From: SIG299 sp964544055
GTDB taxonomy: Bacteria; Bacillota; Clostridia; Lachnospirales; Lachnospiraceae
Length of the DNA stretch: 64,000 nt
Assembly (NCBI GenBank): GCA_964544055.1
Contig: CAZJAA010000002.1
Coordinates: forward strand, 62,001-126,000
Direction: 5' to 3'
Each line of letters starts with the position of its first letter. Position 1 is the stretch's first letter. The notes beneath the pieces are model-generated. The model searched no databases. It worked only from the letters and a program-made list of their open reading frames with translations, and had not been told where the DNA came from. The position numbers were made by a program, and so were the translations under genes. Shown piece after piece: positions 8,255 to 16,180 of the stretch.

Positions 8255-8707
8255 TTATTTCCGGACGGACAGAATTTTTTTCAAAGTTGCTGCTGTTTTC
8301 GCAATTTCTGGTCTGAACGGACGTAGCCAAAGCCAGATTCCAGTCAGACCGCGGTAGAACATATTTTTTACTGAAATATACTTTCCTTTCCGGTACATTG
8401 CAACCATAATTCCTTTTATCTGCTCCATTTGCAACGGCCCCTCCAGCTCCTTTTGATTATCCCCTACCAGATAAAAGCCATCCGCTTTTACTTTCCAGAT
8501 ACGATGCAGCACCAGTATTCCACCGTTCTTTTTATCCCGGCGGTAAAGTACAACATCACCACGTCGCAGCTGTTTCATTCCCAGCGGTTCCACAATAACC
8601 TCATCCCGACCGGGTACAAGCACCGGATACATACTATAGCCCTGTGGACGTATTTTTATACTGTTGCCGTCCTGTAACAATTTTTCAATATCCTGATATT
8701 CTTCCAT
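8255..8707 (-). CDS. S24/S26 signal-peptidase-like protein without N-terminal anchor
   Basis: About 150 residues. The peptidase core has GYSMYPVLVPGRDEV, with the catalytic Ser in GYSM. LRRGDVVLYRR and LVLHRIWKV follow, with His where bacterial type I signal peptidases carry Lys, as in archaeal/ER-type (S26B) enzymes. VGDN is the usual closing motif. No N-terminal membrane segment is visible; only a weakly hydrophobic C-terminal stretch is present. The ATG at 8707 follows GGGAG; an alternative GTG at 8794 gives 179 residues. It is divergent from the PqqD-HprK gene and may process the peptides encoded nearby (inference). Confidence 0.75.
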   Translation of the reverse strand: MEEYQDIEKLLQDGNSIKIRPQGYSMYPVLVPGRDEVIVEPLGMKQLRRGDVVLYRRDKKNGGILVLHRIWKVKADGFYLVGDNQKELEGPLQMEQIKGIMVAMYRKGKYISVKNMFYRGLTGIWLWLRPFRPEIAKTAATLKKILSVRK

Positions 8708-8815
8708 CGTAATCTCCCATTCCGGAGCAAGAGCTCCTGTCATTTTATCAAATTCCAGAAAACCAAAAGTCCTTTCACGTTTTTCATATATCACACAGAC
8801 GTTCTCTTTTGTTTA

Positions 8816-8850
8816 TAGTATAGCTTTTTTTTCAAGAAAATGCTATACTA
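8816..8850. promoter_or_regulatory. Inverted repeat in the divergent promoter region
   Basis: Perfect 9-bp arms TAGTATAGC (8816-8824) and GCTATACTA (8842-8850), centred 17 bases apart, lie between the divergent peptidase and PqqD-HprK genes. Each arm includes a TATACT -10-like box reading outward. A single regulator could control both genes from here. Confidence 0.55.
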
Positions 8851-8879
8851 AGTTTACTATAACAAAGGAGTCGGACACA

Positions 8880-10169
8880 ATGAAGCAAAATGACAGCTTT
8901 TTATTGCAGGAACTTGCAGGCATTCCCTATCTTCTTCCCTACGGTCAGATGATTGCCAATCACCGCCGCGGATTAAAAACCAACGCTACAGGTGTCTATT
9001 TGTGGAATTTGCTTAAGGAAGAACAATCCATGGAAGAAATATTACATACCAGTGCTGTCCATTATAACATTCCCAAGGAAGCACTGGACGAATTTTATTT
9101 GGAAATTTCTGCTTTTTTGAACCAGTTAAAGGCATATGATATCATAACTGACGCTTCGCACTGTGCTGCTGATTGCAGCTCCTGCAATCGTACTTGCAAT
9201 ACCGACGACAAGCTGCCTGCTGTCATTGCACAGTTATTGGACTCCCGTGCCAAGGCTTTCTCTGAGTTCTCTGCAAATCCATCAGAAAATGCAGAACAGC
9301 TTTGCGAAATATCTTTTTCCATTGGCGGTATTCTGCTTACCTACCATGGAGCAAAAAAAGCATTTCCACCGGAATTTGAACCGTTCCGTACAGAAGAGAA
9401 TTTTCACAAGGAAAAAAAGCAGACCGTTATCCTGCATTCCTGTCTTCCAAAGAAAATTCCTCATGGAAAGCTTCTTTTGCAAAATTTTGAATTGAATATT
9501 ATAGAGCAGACAGATTCCTATCTACTTCACTTTCCAAGTGCAAAAAATCATCTGGAAATACACCTAAGGAAAGATGGCAGCACTGCACACTGCTATGGCC
9601 TGCCGCCTTACACTGCCGAATTTCGCTACGACTTTTTTCATGCACTCCGCCTAAGCTATTTATATCTTGTGCAGAAGCATGACATGGCTGCCCTGCACTC
9701 GGCAAGTATTTTATACCGTGACCGCTTATGGCTTTTTTCCGGTCCATCCGGCATGGGAAAATCGACACACGCCAAGCTTTGGAAAGAATTTTTCCAAACT
9801 CCCATTATCAACGGAGACTTAAACCTCTTAGCCATAGAAAACAGTACTCTCGTGATACATGGCATCCCCTGGTGCGGCACATCCGGTACCAGCAGTACCG
9901 AAACCTATCCGCTTGGCGGCATCATTCTGCTGGAACGTAGCGAAAAAAACTTCATTGAAGAGCTTTCCCCTGACCAGAAGCTTCTTCTCGTTTCCCAACG
10001 CCTGATTTCTCCTTCCTGGACAAAACAGCAATGGAAAAAAAATCTAGATATTGTAACACAGATAACTGCCAATAGTCTTATCTGCAAATTGCACTGTACC
10101 AAAGAGCCGGAAGCAGCAGAGATAATGAAGAAAAAAATCGATGCGTTTTTTTCCATTTCTTCCAAATAA
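8880..10169 (+). CDS. PqqD-domain / HPr-kinase-like fusion protein
   Basis: 429 residues in three parts. Residues ~1-92 are PqqD-like (NATGVYLWNLL, then FLNQLKAYDI), the fold that binds leader peptides. Residues 95-106 carry four Cys spaced C-x3-C-x2-C-x3-C. From about residue 255 there is an HPr-Ser-kinase/PEPCK-like P-loop domain (HSASILY, SGPSGMGKSTHAKLW, HGIPWCGTSGT). Related kinases in lasso-peptide clusters phosphorylate the precursor. It starts at an ATG after AAAGGAG. It is the only plus-strand gene of the local set and ends in a bidirectional hairpin shared with the convergent peptide gene. Substrate and reaction here are inferred. Confidence 0.85.
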   Translation: MKQNDSFLLQELAGIPYLLPYGQMIANHRRGLKTNATGVYLWNLLKEEQSMEEILHTSAVHYNIPKEALDEFYLEISAFLNQLKAYDIITDASHCAADCSSCNRTCNTDDKLPAVIAQLLDSRAKAFSEFSANPSENAEQLCEISFSIGGILLTYHGAKKAFPPEFEPFRTEENFHKEKKQTVILHSCLPKKIPHGKLLLQNFELNIIEQTDSYLLHFPSAKNHLEIHLRKDGSTAHCYGLPPYTAEFRYDFFHALRLSYLYLVQKHDMAALHSASILYRDRLWLFSGPSGMGKSTHAKLWKEFFQTPIINGDLNLLAIENSTLVIHGIPWCGTSGTSSTETYPLGGIILLERSEKNFIEELSPDQKLLLVSQRLISPSWTKQQWKKNLDIVTQITANSLICKLHCTKEPEAAEIMKKKIDAFFSISSK

Positions 10170-10267
10170 AGATGCCTGCGACTATTGAAAAAAGCTGGGG
10201 TATTCAAAGTTTTTGAGAGTCTACCTTTTGAGGTTCTTTTTTAAGGGTCTAGACCAATAACAGTAAT

Positions 10268-10320
10268 AAAACAGGGTATGTTAGTTCGTGTTGTTCGAGC
10301 TAATGTACCCTGTTTTCTTT
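10268..10320. terminator. Long bidirectional hairpin between convergent genes
   Basis: Arms 10268-10288 and 10296-10316 pair almost perfectly over 21 bases (two wobble or mismatch positions), with AAAACAGGGTA and TACCCTGTTTT at the base. T-rich sequence follows on both strands. It would end transcripts from the PqqD-HprK gene and from the short peptide gene on the other strand. Confidence 0.8.
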
Positions 10321-10376
10321 TCGTCCTGCCTTATATAATTATTTTTGCGGAAATGTTTCCGTATTATTTTACGCGG

Positions 10377-10394
10377 TTCAAAAGGTCGCACGAC
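10377..10394. repeat. REP-like repeat, copy 2 (half)
   Basis: TTCAAAAGGTCGCACGAC matches the left half of the repeats at 8224 and 48958; the complementary right arm is missing. It lies in the downstream part of the short peptide locus. Confidence 0.6.
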
Positions 10395-10527
10395 ATCATA
10401 ACTTTCAGCAAAACCGGACTGTACATAATGAGACTCCAGTCCACAGCCATTTGCTGTATGAGCCGGACAGCCAAAACAACCAAACTGCTGCTTATAGCCG
10501 CGTTCTTCTGCACCCCATGGAGAGTTG

Positions 10528-10635
10528 CTATACTCCAAGCATATACTTGCTGTCACACTTTTTCACACTGCTTGCTGCACACACGCCTTCTGCTTCCGAA
10601 ACAATATCCATCAACGGTTTAGTATACTCTTTCAT
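10528..10635 (-). CDS. Short peptide with EGVxAAS leader motif; possibly a frameshifted longer gene
   Basis: A 35-codon gene starts at ATG 10635 after AAAGGAGAATTGG and stops at 10528-10530. Y4-x-K6-P7 and EGVCAASS (16-23) match the start of the 147-residue protein encoded at 13161, so both probably share an export or processing leader. The tail has Cys19 and Cys27. In the -1 frame, reading on from about 10545 to 10390, the translation is rich in Gly and Cys (YSNSPWGAEERGY, FGCFGCPAHTANGCG). That suggests a longer ~80-residue product interrupted by one frameshift. Either reading is a peptide precursor candidate. An extended -10 (TGTGATATACT) lies near 10696. Confidence 0.6.
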   Translation of the reverse strand: MKEYTKPLMDIVSEAEGVCAASSVKKCDSKYMLGV

Positions 10636-10792
10636 ATCCAATTCTCCTTTATCTTTCCTTTTCTTTTTTCGTGTCCACCATACTAGATTGCTTTAAGTAT
10701 ATCACATATTTTCGAAAAAAATTTTTTTGATAAAAATCATCAAGAAACATGGTTAAAACGGTTCCTGTTCTCCCGTACCTCGTTCCAAGCAC

Positions 10793-12559
10793 CTAAAACA
10801 TTCTCACCAGTTCTTCTATCTCCGCTTCTGTAAGCACCTTACACTGCTTTTCGTTAATATTATACACTCTAGTGCAGGCACTGAGTACCGTTGGACGATG
10901 TGTAGTAACAACGCAGGCACGCAGTCTGTTATCCTGCATGATATTTTTCAAAACCCTACGTTCGGTTGCCACATCCAAAGCCGAGGTAGCTTCATCCAAC
11001 AGCAAAATCGGTGCATCACGAAGCAACGCCCTTGCGATGGAAAGACGCTGTGCCTGCCCTTCGGAAAATCCGCCGCCACGTTCCAATATTTTGCTGTGAA
11101 TACCGTCCGAGAGTTTTTCTACAAACTCCCATGCACAGGCAAGCTTCAAAGCCTGTATAATTTCTTCTTCTGTAGCATCTTCCTTTACATTGCGCATATT
11201 CTCGGCAATTGTGCCGGAAAGCATCGTATTTCCCTGCGGCACATAAGAAAACAAAAATCTTGTAGAGGGCATTACTGCCACCTGTTCCTGATTTCCATTT
11301 CCCACCAGCAAAGCATCCCCGGACTGTCCAGTGATTAAGGCTAAAATCAACCGAAGCATAGTTGTTTTCCCTTCTCCGGAAGGTCCGACCAATGCTATAA
11401 TTTCCCCGGGATTAACTTCCAGCGAAGCACCATCGAATACCCTAGTTCCATTTTTATAAGCATAGACAACTTCCTTTATTTTCAGACTGATGCCTTTTTC
11501 TTTATTCCGTTCCCAAAAAATTTTATTTTCCTCTTTATTGCTGTAATCCTCACGCGGCATTTCGACAATGTCCATCAGTCTGCCTGCCGACGTTGTCAGA
11601 CTAATTACAGTTGGAACCAAAGAGGTCAAATTATTCAGCGTTCCTGTTAATGTACCGGAAAGTCCCAGAAACATTGTCATGGTACCGTAGGAAATTGCAC
11701 CACTCCACACCCGGTAAATACCCCAGCCATATGCAGAATACGATACAAGCATACTGACAATAGAAAGAATCAGGCTCGTTCCCATGGACATTCTCTTAAA
11801 CTCCAGACACATGCTGATATACTCTTTCTGAAGCTTTTTCAACTTTGTCGTATAGGTACCAATCAAATCAAATGCCTTAATGGTCTGGATATTAGAAAAA
11901 GCCTCCTGATTAAAGCCGGACATTTTTGCCCCCATTTCCGCACTGCGTTTATTGTTATTTATCATACGGCGCATCAACGTTTTGGAAAGCAAAAAGCTGA
12001 CCGGCATGCCAAGAAAAGCAAATATGGCAAAGCTTATGTCGTGATACGCAACTACTACAAACGCACTGACAAAACGGAATATGTAAATAATCAGATTAGG
12101 TATAAAACTTAATACTCCGGAAGAAATATTCGAAGCATCACTTCCCCAGCGGGTCAGCAAATCTCCAGTATGGTAGCCGGTTAGGGACTCCCAGTCTGTT
12201 ATCATGATTTTATCAAAGATATCTGACTTAATCTCTGCATCGACCTTCATGCTAATATAACCAGAAGCATAGCTCGATATCTGGTTCATAATCATTGTTC
12301 CGACATTTAACCCAAGCATAATTGCAAAGGTCTTAATCACCATACCGGTTTCATGTCCGGTAATTATGTCTACCAAATTTTTGGAGACTAGACTGGTCAG
12401 CAAACTGATTACAGTGCTCATCATGCCAAGCAGCGTGTAAAAAATCATTGCCTTCCAGTAATGTTGCGCATACTGATAAATCCATCTGGTCTGTAACCAC
12501 ATTTCTTTCAGACGTCCCTCTTTGATACGCTTTATGTAAAAATGAATCTGTTCTTTCAT
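10793..12559 (-). CDS. ABC exporter, fused permease and ATPase
   Basis: 588 residues. Six membrane segments lie in the N-terminal ~330 residues, followed by an ATPase domain with Walker A GPSGEGKTT, the degenerate signature FSEGQAQRLSIAR in place of LSGGQ, and Walker B ILLLDEATSAL. There is no N-terminal C39 peptidase domain, so any leader removal must be done by another enzyme, for example the S26-type peptidase nearby. The ATG at 12559 follows GGGGAT. It lies directly downstream of the 147-residue leader-bearing protein gene, separated by a terminator, and is the likely exporter of these products (inference). Confidence 0.9.
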   Translation of the reverse strand: MKEQIHFYIKRIKEGRLKEMWLQTRWIYQYAQHYWKAMIFYTLLGMMSTVISLLTSLVSKNLVDIITGHETGMVIKTFAIMLGLNVGTMIMNQISSYASGYISMKVDAEIKSDIFDKIMITDWESLTGYHTGDLLTRWGSDASNISSGVLSFIPNLIIYIFRFVSAFVVVAYHDISFAIFAFLGMPVSFLLSKTLMRRMINNNKRSAEMGAKMSGFNQEAFSNIQTIKAFDLIGTYTTKLKKLQKEYISMCLEFKRMSMGTSLILSIVSMLVSYSAYGWGIYRVWSGAISYGTMTMFLGLSGTLTGTLNNLTSLVPTVISLTTSAGRLMDIVEMPREDYSNKEENKIFWERNKEKGISLKIKEVVYAYKNGTRVFDGASLEVNPGEIIALVGPSGEGKTTMLRLILALITGQSGDALLVGNGNQEQVAVMPSTRFLFSYVPQGNTMLSGTIAENMRNVKEDATEEEIIQALKLACAWEFVEKLSDGIHSKILERGGGFSEGQAQRLSIARALLRDAPILLLDEATSALDVATERRVLKNIMQDNRLRACVVTTHRPTVLSACTRVYNINEKQCKVLTEAEIEELVRMF

Positions 12560-12664
12560 ACTTATCCCCAATTTTATATAACTCCTTGCAAAAAGAGTAA
12601 GCTTCTGTTACCGAAACAGACTCTCTTCACTGCTTTCAAAGCTGATTTTCATTGCCAAGAAAAA

Positions 12665-12690
12665 AGGGACGATTTATAACCGTCCCTGAA
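12665..12690 (-). terminator. Terminator after the 147-residue protein gene
   Basis: A stem AGGGACG/CGTCCCT around an AT-rich loop is followed on the minus strand by six T. It lies 28 bases past the stop at 12718 and may only attenuate transcription into the ABC exporter gene. Confidence 0.8.
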
Positions 12691-12717
12691 AAAAACAATT
12701 TTAAACTGTGCGGTATA

Positions 12718-13161
12718 TTAGTTGCCGTTCTGACCGCCGCCCTGAACATTTACTGTCCAGTCGCAATCATAAATTTCCATTCCGACAATGGAAAGTAATT
12801 CTGTAGTTGCTCGGTCGCCGGTAGATAATTCCAGCTTAAATTCCCTTCTGTCGCCACTACCATATGCATTACCAAAAGTTCCTACTTCTGCTGTTACCAC
12901 ATTACTGCTGACGCTAGCAGTTCCCTGCTGGTTATTTGCAAAGGTAATATTATGATTAAATGTAATTTTGGCTTTAAAGCCGTTAGAAATATGTTGCACC
13001 GAAGTACTGTGCACTGCCTCAAACTGGAAAATGTGATAACTACCATTCCAGTCCTGAACAGAACTTCCTGTAATGCTCCAACAGGTAGCACCGCTTGCGG
13101 CATAAACCCCTTCTGCCAAACCATCGTTTACTGTTACTACAGGTTTTTCATAAGCACTCAT
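12718..13161 (-). CDS. Leader-bearing small protein, EGVYAASG type
   Basis: A 147-residue protein with no known domain. Residues 1-24 form a leader-like segment with Y4-x-K6-P7 and EGVYAASG at 17-24, almost the same as in the 35-residue peptide at 10635. The remainder is rich in Ser, Thr, Asn and aromatic residues, with beta-strand-like alternation (FKAKITFNHNITF, FKLELSTG). It contains two Cys and ends in NVQGGGQNGN, which suggests a secreted beta-rich protein. It has no classical signal peptide. Ribosome site AAGGAAGGGG; its own promoter lies at 13207-13235. Cleavage near AAS-G and export by the adjacent ABC transporter are inferences. Confidence 0.8.
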   Translation of the reverse strand: MSAYEKPVVTVNDGLAEGVYAASGATCWSITGSSVQDWNGSYHIFQFEAVHSTSVQHISNGFKAKITFNHNITFANNQQGTASVSSNVVTAEVGTFGNAYGSGDRREFKLELSTGDRATTELLSIVGMEIYDCDWTVNVQGGGQNGN

Positions 13162-13206
13162 AAATACATCCCCTTCCTTTAGTTAACTAAAGCATTGTAC
13201 ATTTTA

Positions 13207-13235
13207 AATATATCATCTTTTCTTTGCTTTGTAAA
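13207..13235 (-). promoter_or_regulatory. Promoter of the EGVYAASG protein gene
   Basis: -35 TTTACA (13230-13235), 17-base spacer, -10 TATATT (13207-13212) on the minus strand, with the start codon ~40 bases downstream. Confidence 0.6.
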
Positions 13236-13260
13236 GCATTATTTTTGTACTTTTTCAAAA

Positions 13261-14142
13261 CTATTTTTCAAACATTTTCAACCAGTGTTCCATAGAAAAC
13301 TGCTCCCGGATTTCGGGGCTGTATGGAACGAACGGAGAATCCACAAATTTTCTTATTTCGTTAAGTATATTCGCTCCCGGTCATTCGGCAACACAAATAT
13401 ATTGTTCGGATGATAAAAGGAATAATTTACCACATCTGCGTTGTCTGTAATCAGTTTTTTTGAGAGAAACACTGCTTCCAGCACACGCATAGTCAGTGCT
13501 TTCTGACCTTCCTGCACTATATCCAACAGAATTCCACATTGTTTTGTCCATTCCAGATACTTTTTATCCTTTGAGTGTGACAATACCCTGATATCACATT
13601 GCAATCCGCTTTTCTGAAACGGCTGCTTTAACGCAAGCAGCTGTTTTCCACGATTTTTATCTGCCCCTAAAAACAACAATTTATTCTTGTATGCTTCCAC
13701 ATAATCCGTTGCATATTCCTTTGCATAAAAAATATGATTATACTTAAAATGATATGCTTCACAATCACCCTTATCCGTGGAATATATATTCTCTTTTTCA
13801 GAATAAAGCCGGTAATTGTTATGTACTTTATCAATCTTGTTCCATAAAAAACAAATATACTTCACAGTTGGGATTTTTCTTCCGGATATATTGCTCCATT
13901 CCCCGCTCATATCCATAATCAAAGAGGATTACTTTTTTTGCTGTCAAAATCTTCTGTTTCCATTATCCCCAAAAATGACCGTATCCGGGAATGTGCAGAA
14001 TGTGCATCGCACGGTATATCCAATATGGAAAACTATGTTCCCGTACTCCAAATGGAGAATAAAACAGCTCATCATAGGCAGGAAAAAAATATGACTCCGG
14101 ACTATGAAAAATTATCAATGTTTCCTGTTGGCTGTTTTTCAT
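13261..14142 (-). pseudogene. Capsular-type glycosyltransferase, broken by one stop and two frameshifts
   Basis: The gene starts at ATG 14142 (ribosome site GGGAGA, overlapping the end of the preceding glycosyltransferase) and would encode ~290 residues. An in-frame TAA (13963-13965) interrupts the segment FWG-stop-WKQKILTAKKVILFDYGYE. An extra base in the T6 tract (13846-13851) breaks VYLF-WNKIDKVHNN. A second, compensating shift near 13376 separates LPNDRER from the tail ILNEIRKFVDSPF...MEHWLKMFEK, which ends at 13261. The intact pieces resemble GT families that make capsular or EPS glycans. It is the last gene of the polysaccharide operon and is probably no longer needed. Confidence 0.85.
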
Positions 14143-14146
14143 TTTC

Positions 14147-15070
14147 TTATCTCCCCATAACCACCATTAAAACCTTATACAATAATGGCACATAAGGATT
14201 TTTCAGGGCTTTACTTCTGTTTTTTCTGATATCCTGCTTTAATTCTTTACAAACTTTTTTCTCCTCGTCCGTTTTTTTCATTTTTAGAAGATTGATATAG
14301 CAGTACATCATTGCCTGCACACATTTGCATTCCGCACACGGTACGAGTACCGGACAAACAGTCCGGATAAACTCCAGATTATCCAGACTGTTATAATACC
14401 AGTCCACCTTTCGTAAAGAAAAGCTGGACGTTGTTACGCTGTTTTTTCGGATACGATAATAGTAGGTGTCCGCATCCAGAAATACAACTTTTTTGCACTG
14501 GACATATATATGCAGTGCAGCCACCTCATCTTCATTAATCCGATTCGACGGAAAGCGTACGTTTTCAAATAATTCCCGCCGGAACAGACGGTTCCAAACT
14601 GCCGAACCATTTAATAAAACTCTTTTCATAGCATCCTGCGCACTTATCACACCGAACTCACCTTTTTTCCGCTTTTTGTAAGTCAGCGTGCCATTCTTGT
14701 CAACCACCTTGACACAGTTACCCACCACGCACTCAGCATCCTGTTCTTTTAATGCGTGATATAACACTTCATATGCGTTTTCAGGAATCCAGTCATCACT
14801 GTCAACAAAACTGATATATTCCCCTGTAGCCACCTCAATTCCGTCATTTCGTGCACACGCTGCACCCTCATTGGCTTTATGTATAACTTTAATACGCCCA
14901 TCCTTCTTCGCATATTCTTCGCATATTTCCCCACAGCGATCCGGCGAACCATCGTCTACCAGAATAATCTCCAGATTTTGATACGTCTGGTGTAAAATAC
15001 TTTCCAAACACTTTGCCAGATACAGCTCTACTTTGTAAACCGGAATAATAATGCTGATTTTTTCGTCCAT
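14147..15070 (-). CDS. GT2-family glycosyltransferase
   Basis: 307 residues; GT-A fold. ISIIIPVYKVELYLAKCLESI starts the nucleotide-sugar domain; VDDGSPD and the DXD-type FVDSDDW are present. The C-terminal helical part is typical of EPS glycosyltransferases. The ATG at 15070 follows GGAGGAATTG; an in-frame ATG five codons upstream lacks a ribosome site. It probably adds one sugar to the repeat unit. It overlaps the start of the downstream pseudogene. Confidence 0.9.
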   Translation of the reverse strand: MDEKISIIIPVYKVELYLAKCLESILHQTYQNLEIILVDDGSPDRCGEICEEYAKKDGRIKVIHKANEGAACARNDGIEVATGEYISFVDSDDWIPENAYEVLYHALKEQDAECVVGNCVKVVDKNGTLTYKKRKKGEFGVISAQDAMKRVLLNGSAVWNRLFRRELFENVRFPSNRINEDEVAALHIYVQCKKVVFLDADTYYYRIRKNSVTTSSFSLRKVDWYYNSLDNLEFIRTVCPVLVPCAECKCVQAMMYCYINLLKMKKTDEEKKVCKELKQDIRKNRSKALKNPYVPLLYKVLMVVMGR

Positions 15071-15112
15071 TTGCAATTCCTCCATCCTACTTTCCTATGC
15101 TCTCAGAATGAT

Positions 15113-16180
15113 TTATTTTCGATATCTCCGTTTTGTTATCTTGGTATCTACTTCCAATTTCCGAAGCAGAAAGATTCCAAAAGCATATAGAAAATATCCG
15201 TGCATACAGAACACAATGGATGCTCCTTGTATCATCAGCTTCCAGCCAAGGTTTGGAAGATACTTATTGTAGCTTCCTTTTGCCAGATTTTTCATTGCCT
15301 GCTGCACATAGGTATTTTTTCCATACAGCTTTAATTGGGCTCTTGCCCGTTTCATGCCATGTTTTTGTACAAGCTCCTGCTTTGCCAGAAAAAAACTGCC
15401 AAAAAACAAATGAAAATCCGTCAAATCCGTATACTCTTTCTCCCAGCCTTTCGTCTGCAAAAATTCAATAAAATCACTGACAATGGAAATCCATACCGTA
15501 CTGAAGTTCTTTTTATATTTATAGGTTACCGATTCTTCATTTTCCCGGTAACGGTACACACTTTCATTCAGAAATGCATATACCGGATGATAGGAATAAC
15601 ACTTCATGTTCATCGCTTTATCCTGCGTAAACGGATACGGCAGACAGAAAATTTCATGTTCCAATAAAAATTCTCTGCGATACAGTTTTCCCCAGTTATA
15701 CGCCAGATGCCCGAACTGATAAAAGCCACGAAAACGAAATGCTCCGGTGTTTGTATAGTCTCCCTCCGTCAGATAATGCTGGTTTACTTTGCTTTCTCCT
15801 GCGTCATTGAAACGCCGGAAGCTTCCCACGACAATATCCGCATTCTTCTTTTCACCATATTCCACCATGTGTTCAATCGTATGCGGACTTTCCAGTGCAT
15901 CATCCGAATCCACAAAGCAGACATATTTTCCGGTTGCTTCCAGAAGTCCGGTATTTCTTGCCAGTCCAAGGCCGCCGTTTTTCTTATGAATTGTTTTCAC
16001 ATTTGCGTATTTTGCTGCATATTCATCACACATTGCAGGTGCATTGTCCGGGGATTCATCATCCACTAAAATCAGTTCCAACGCTTTCCATGTCTGATTT
16101 AAAATACTTTCCAAGCAAAACGGCAGAAATTTTTCCGTTTTATAAACCGGTACGATAACGCTTACTACTGTTTTTTCCAT
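15113..16180 (-). CDS. GT2-family glycosyltransferase
   Basis: 355 residues. VVSVIVPVYKTEKFLPFCLE, VDDESPDN and CFVDSDDALE define the GT2 catalytic domain. A basic C-terminal tail may sit at the membrane. The ATG at 16180 follows a strong AGGAGGTGG site; it overlaps the end of the flippase gene by 16 bases, so translation is coupled. It is a paralogue of the following GT2 gene. Confidence 0.9.
   Translation of the reverse strand: MEKTVVSVIVPVYKTEKFLPFCLESILNQTWKALELILVDDESPDNAPAMCDEYAAKYANVKTIHKKNGGLGLARNTGLLEATGKYVCFVDSDDALESPHTIEHMVEYGEKKNADIVVGSFRRFNDAGESKVNQHYLTEGDYTNTGAFRFRGFYQFGHLAYNWGKLYRREFLLEHEIFCLPYPFTQDKAMNMKCYSYHPVYAFLNESVYRYRENEESVTYKYKKNFSTVWISIVSDFIEFLQTKGWEKEYTDLTDFHLFFGSFFLAKQELVQKHGMKRARAQLKLYGKNTYVQQAMKNLAKGSYNKYLPNLGWKLMIQGASIVFCMHGYFLYAFGIFLLRKLEVDTKITKRRYRK

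Noticed and set aside
12592..12630. Second terminator upstream of the ABC exporter
   Set aside because: The stem is imperfect and short; it could as well be part of the exporter's leader.
8255..13161. Classical lasso-peptide gene cluster
   Set aside because: There is no asparagine-synthetase-like cyclase and no B2 transglutaminase-like peptidase; only the PqqD, kinase and ABC exporter types are shared.
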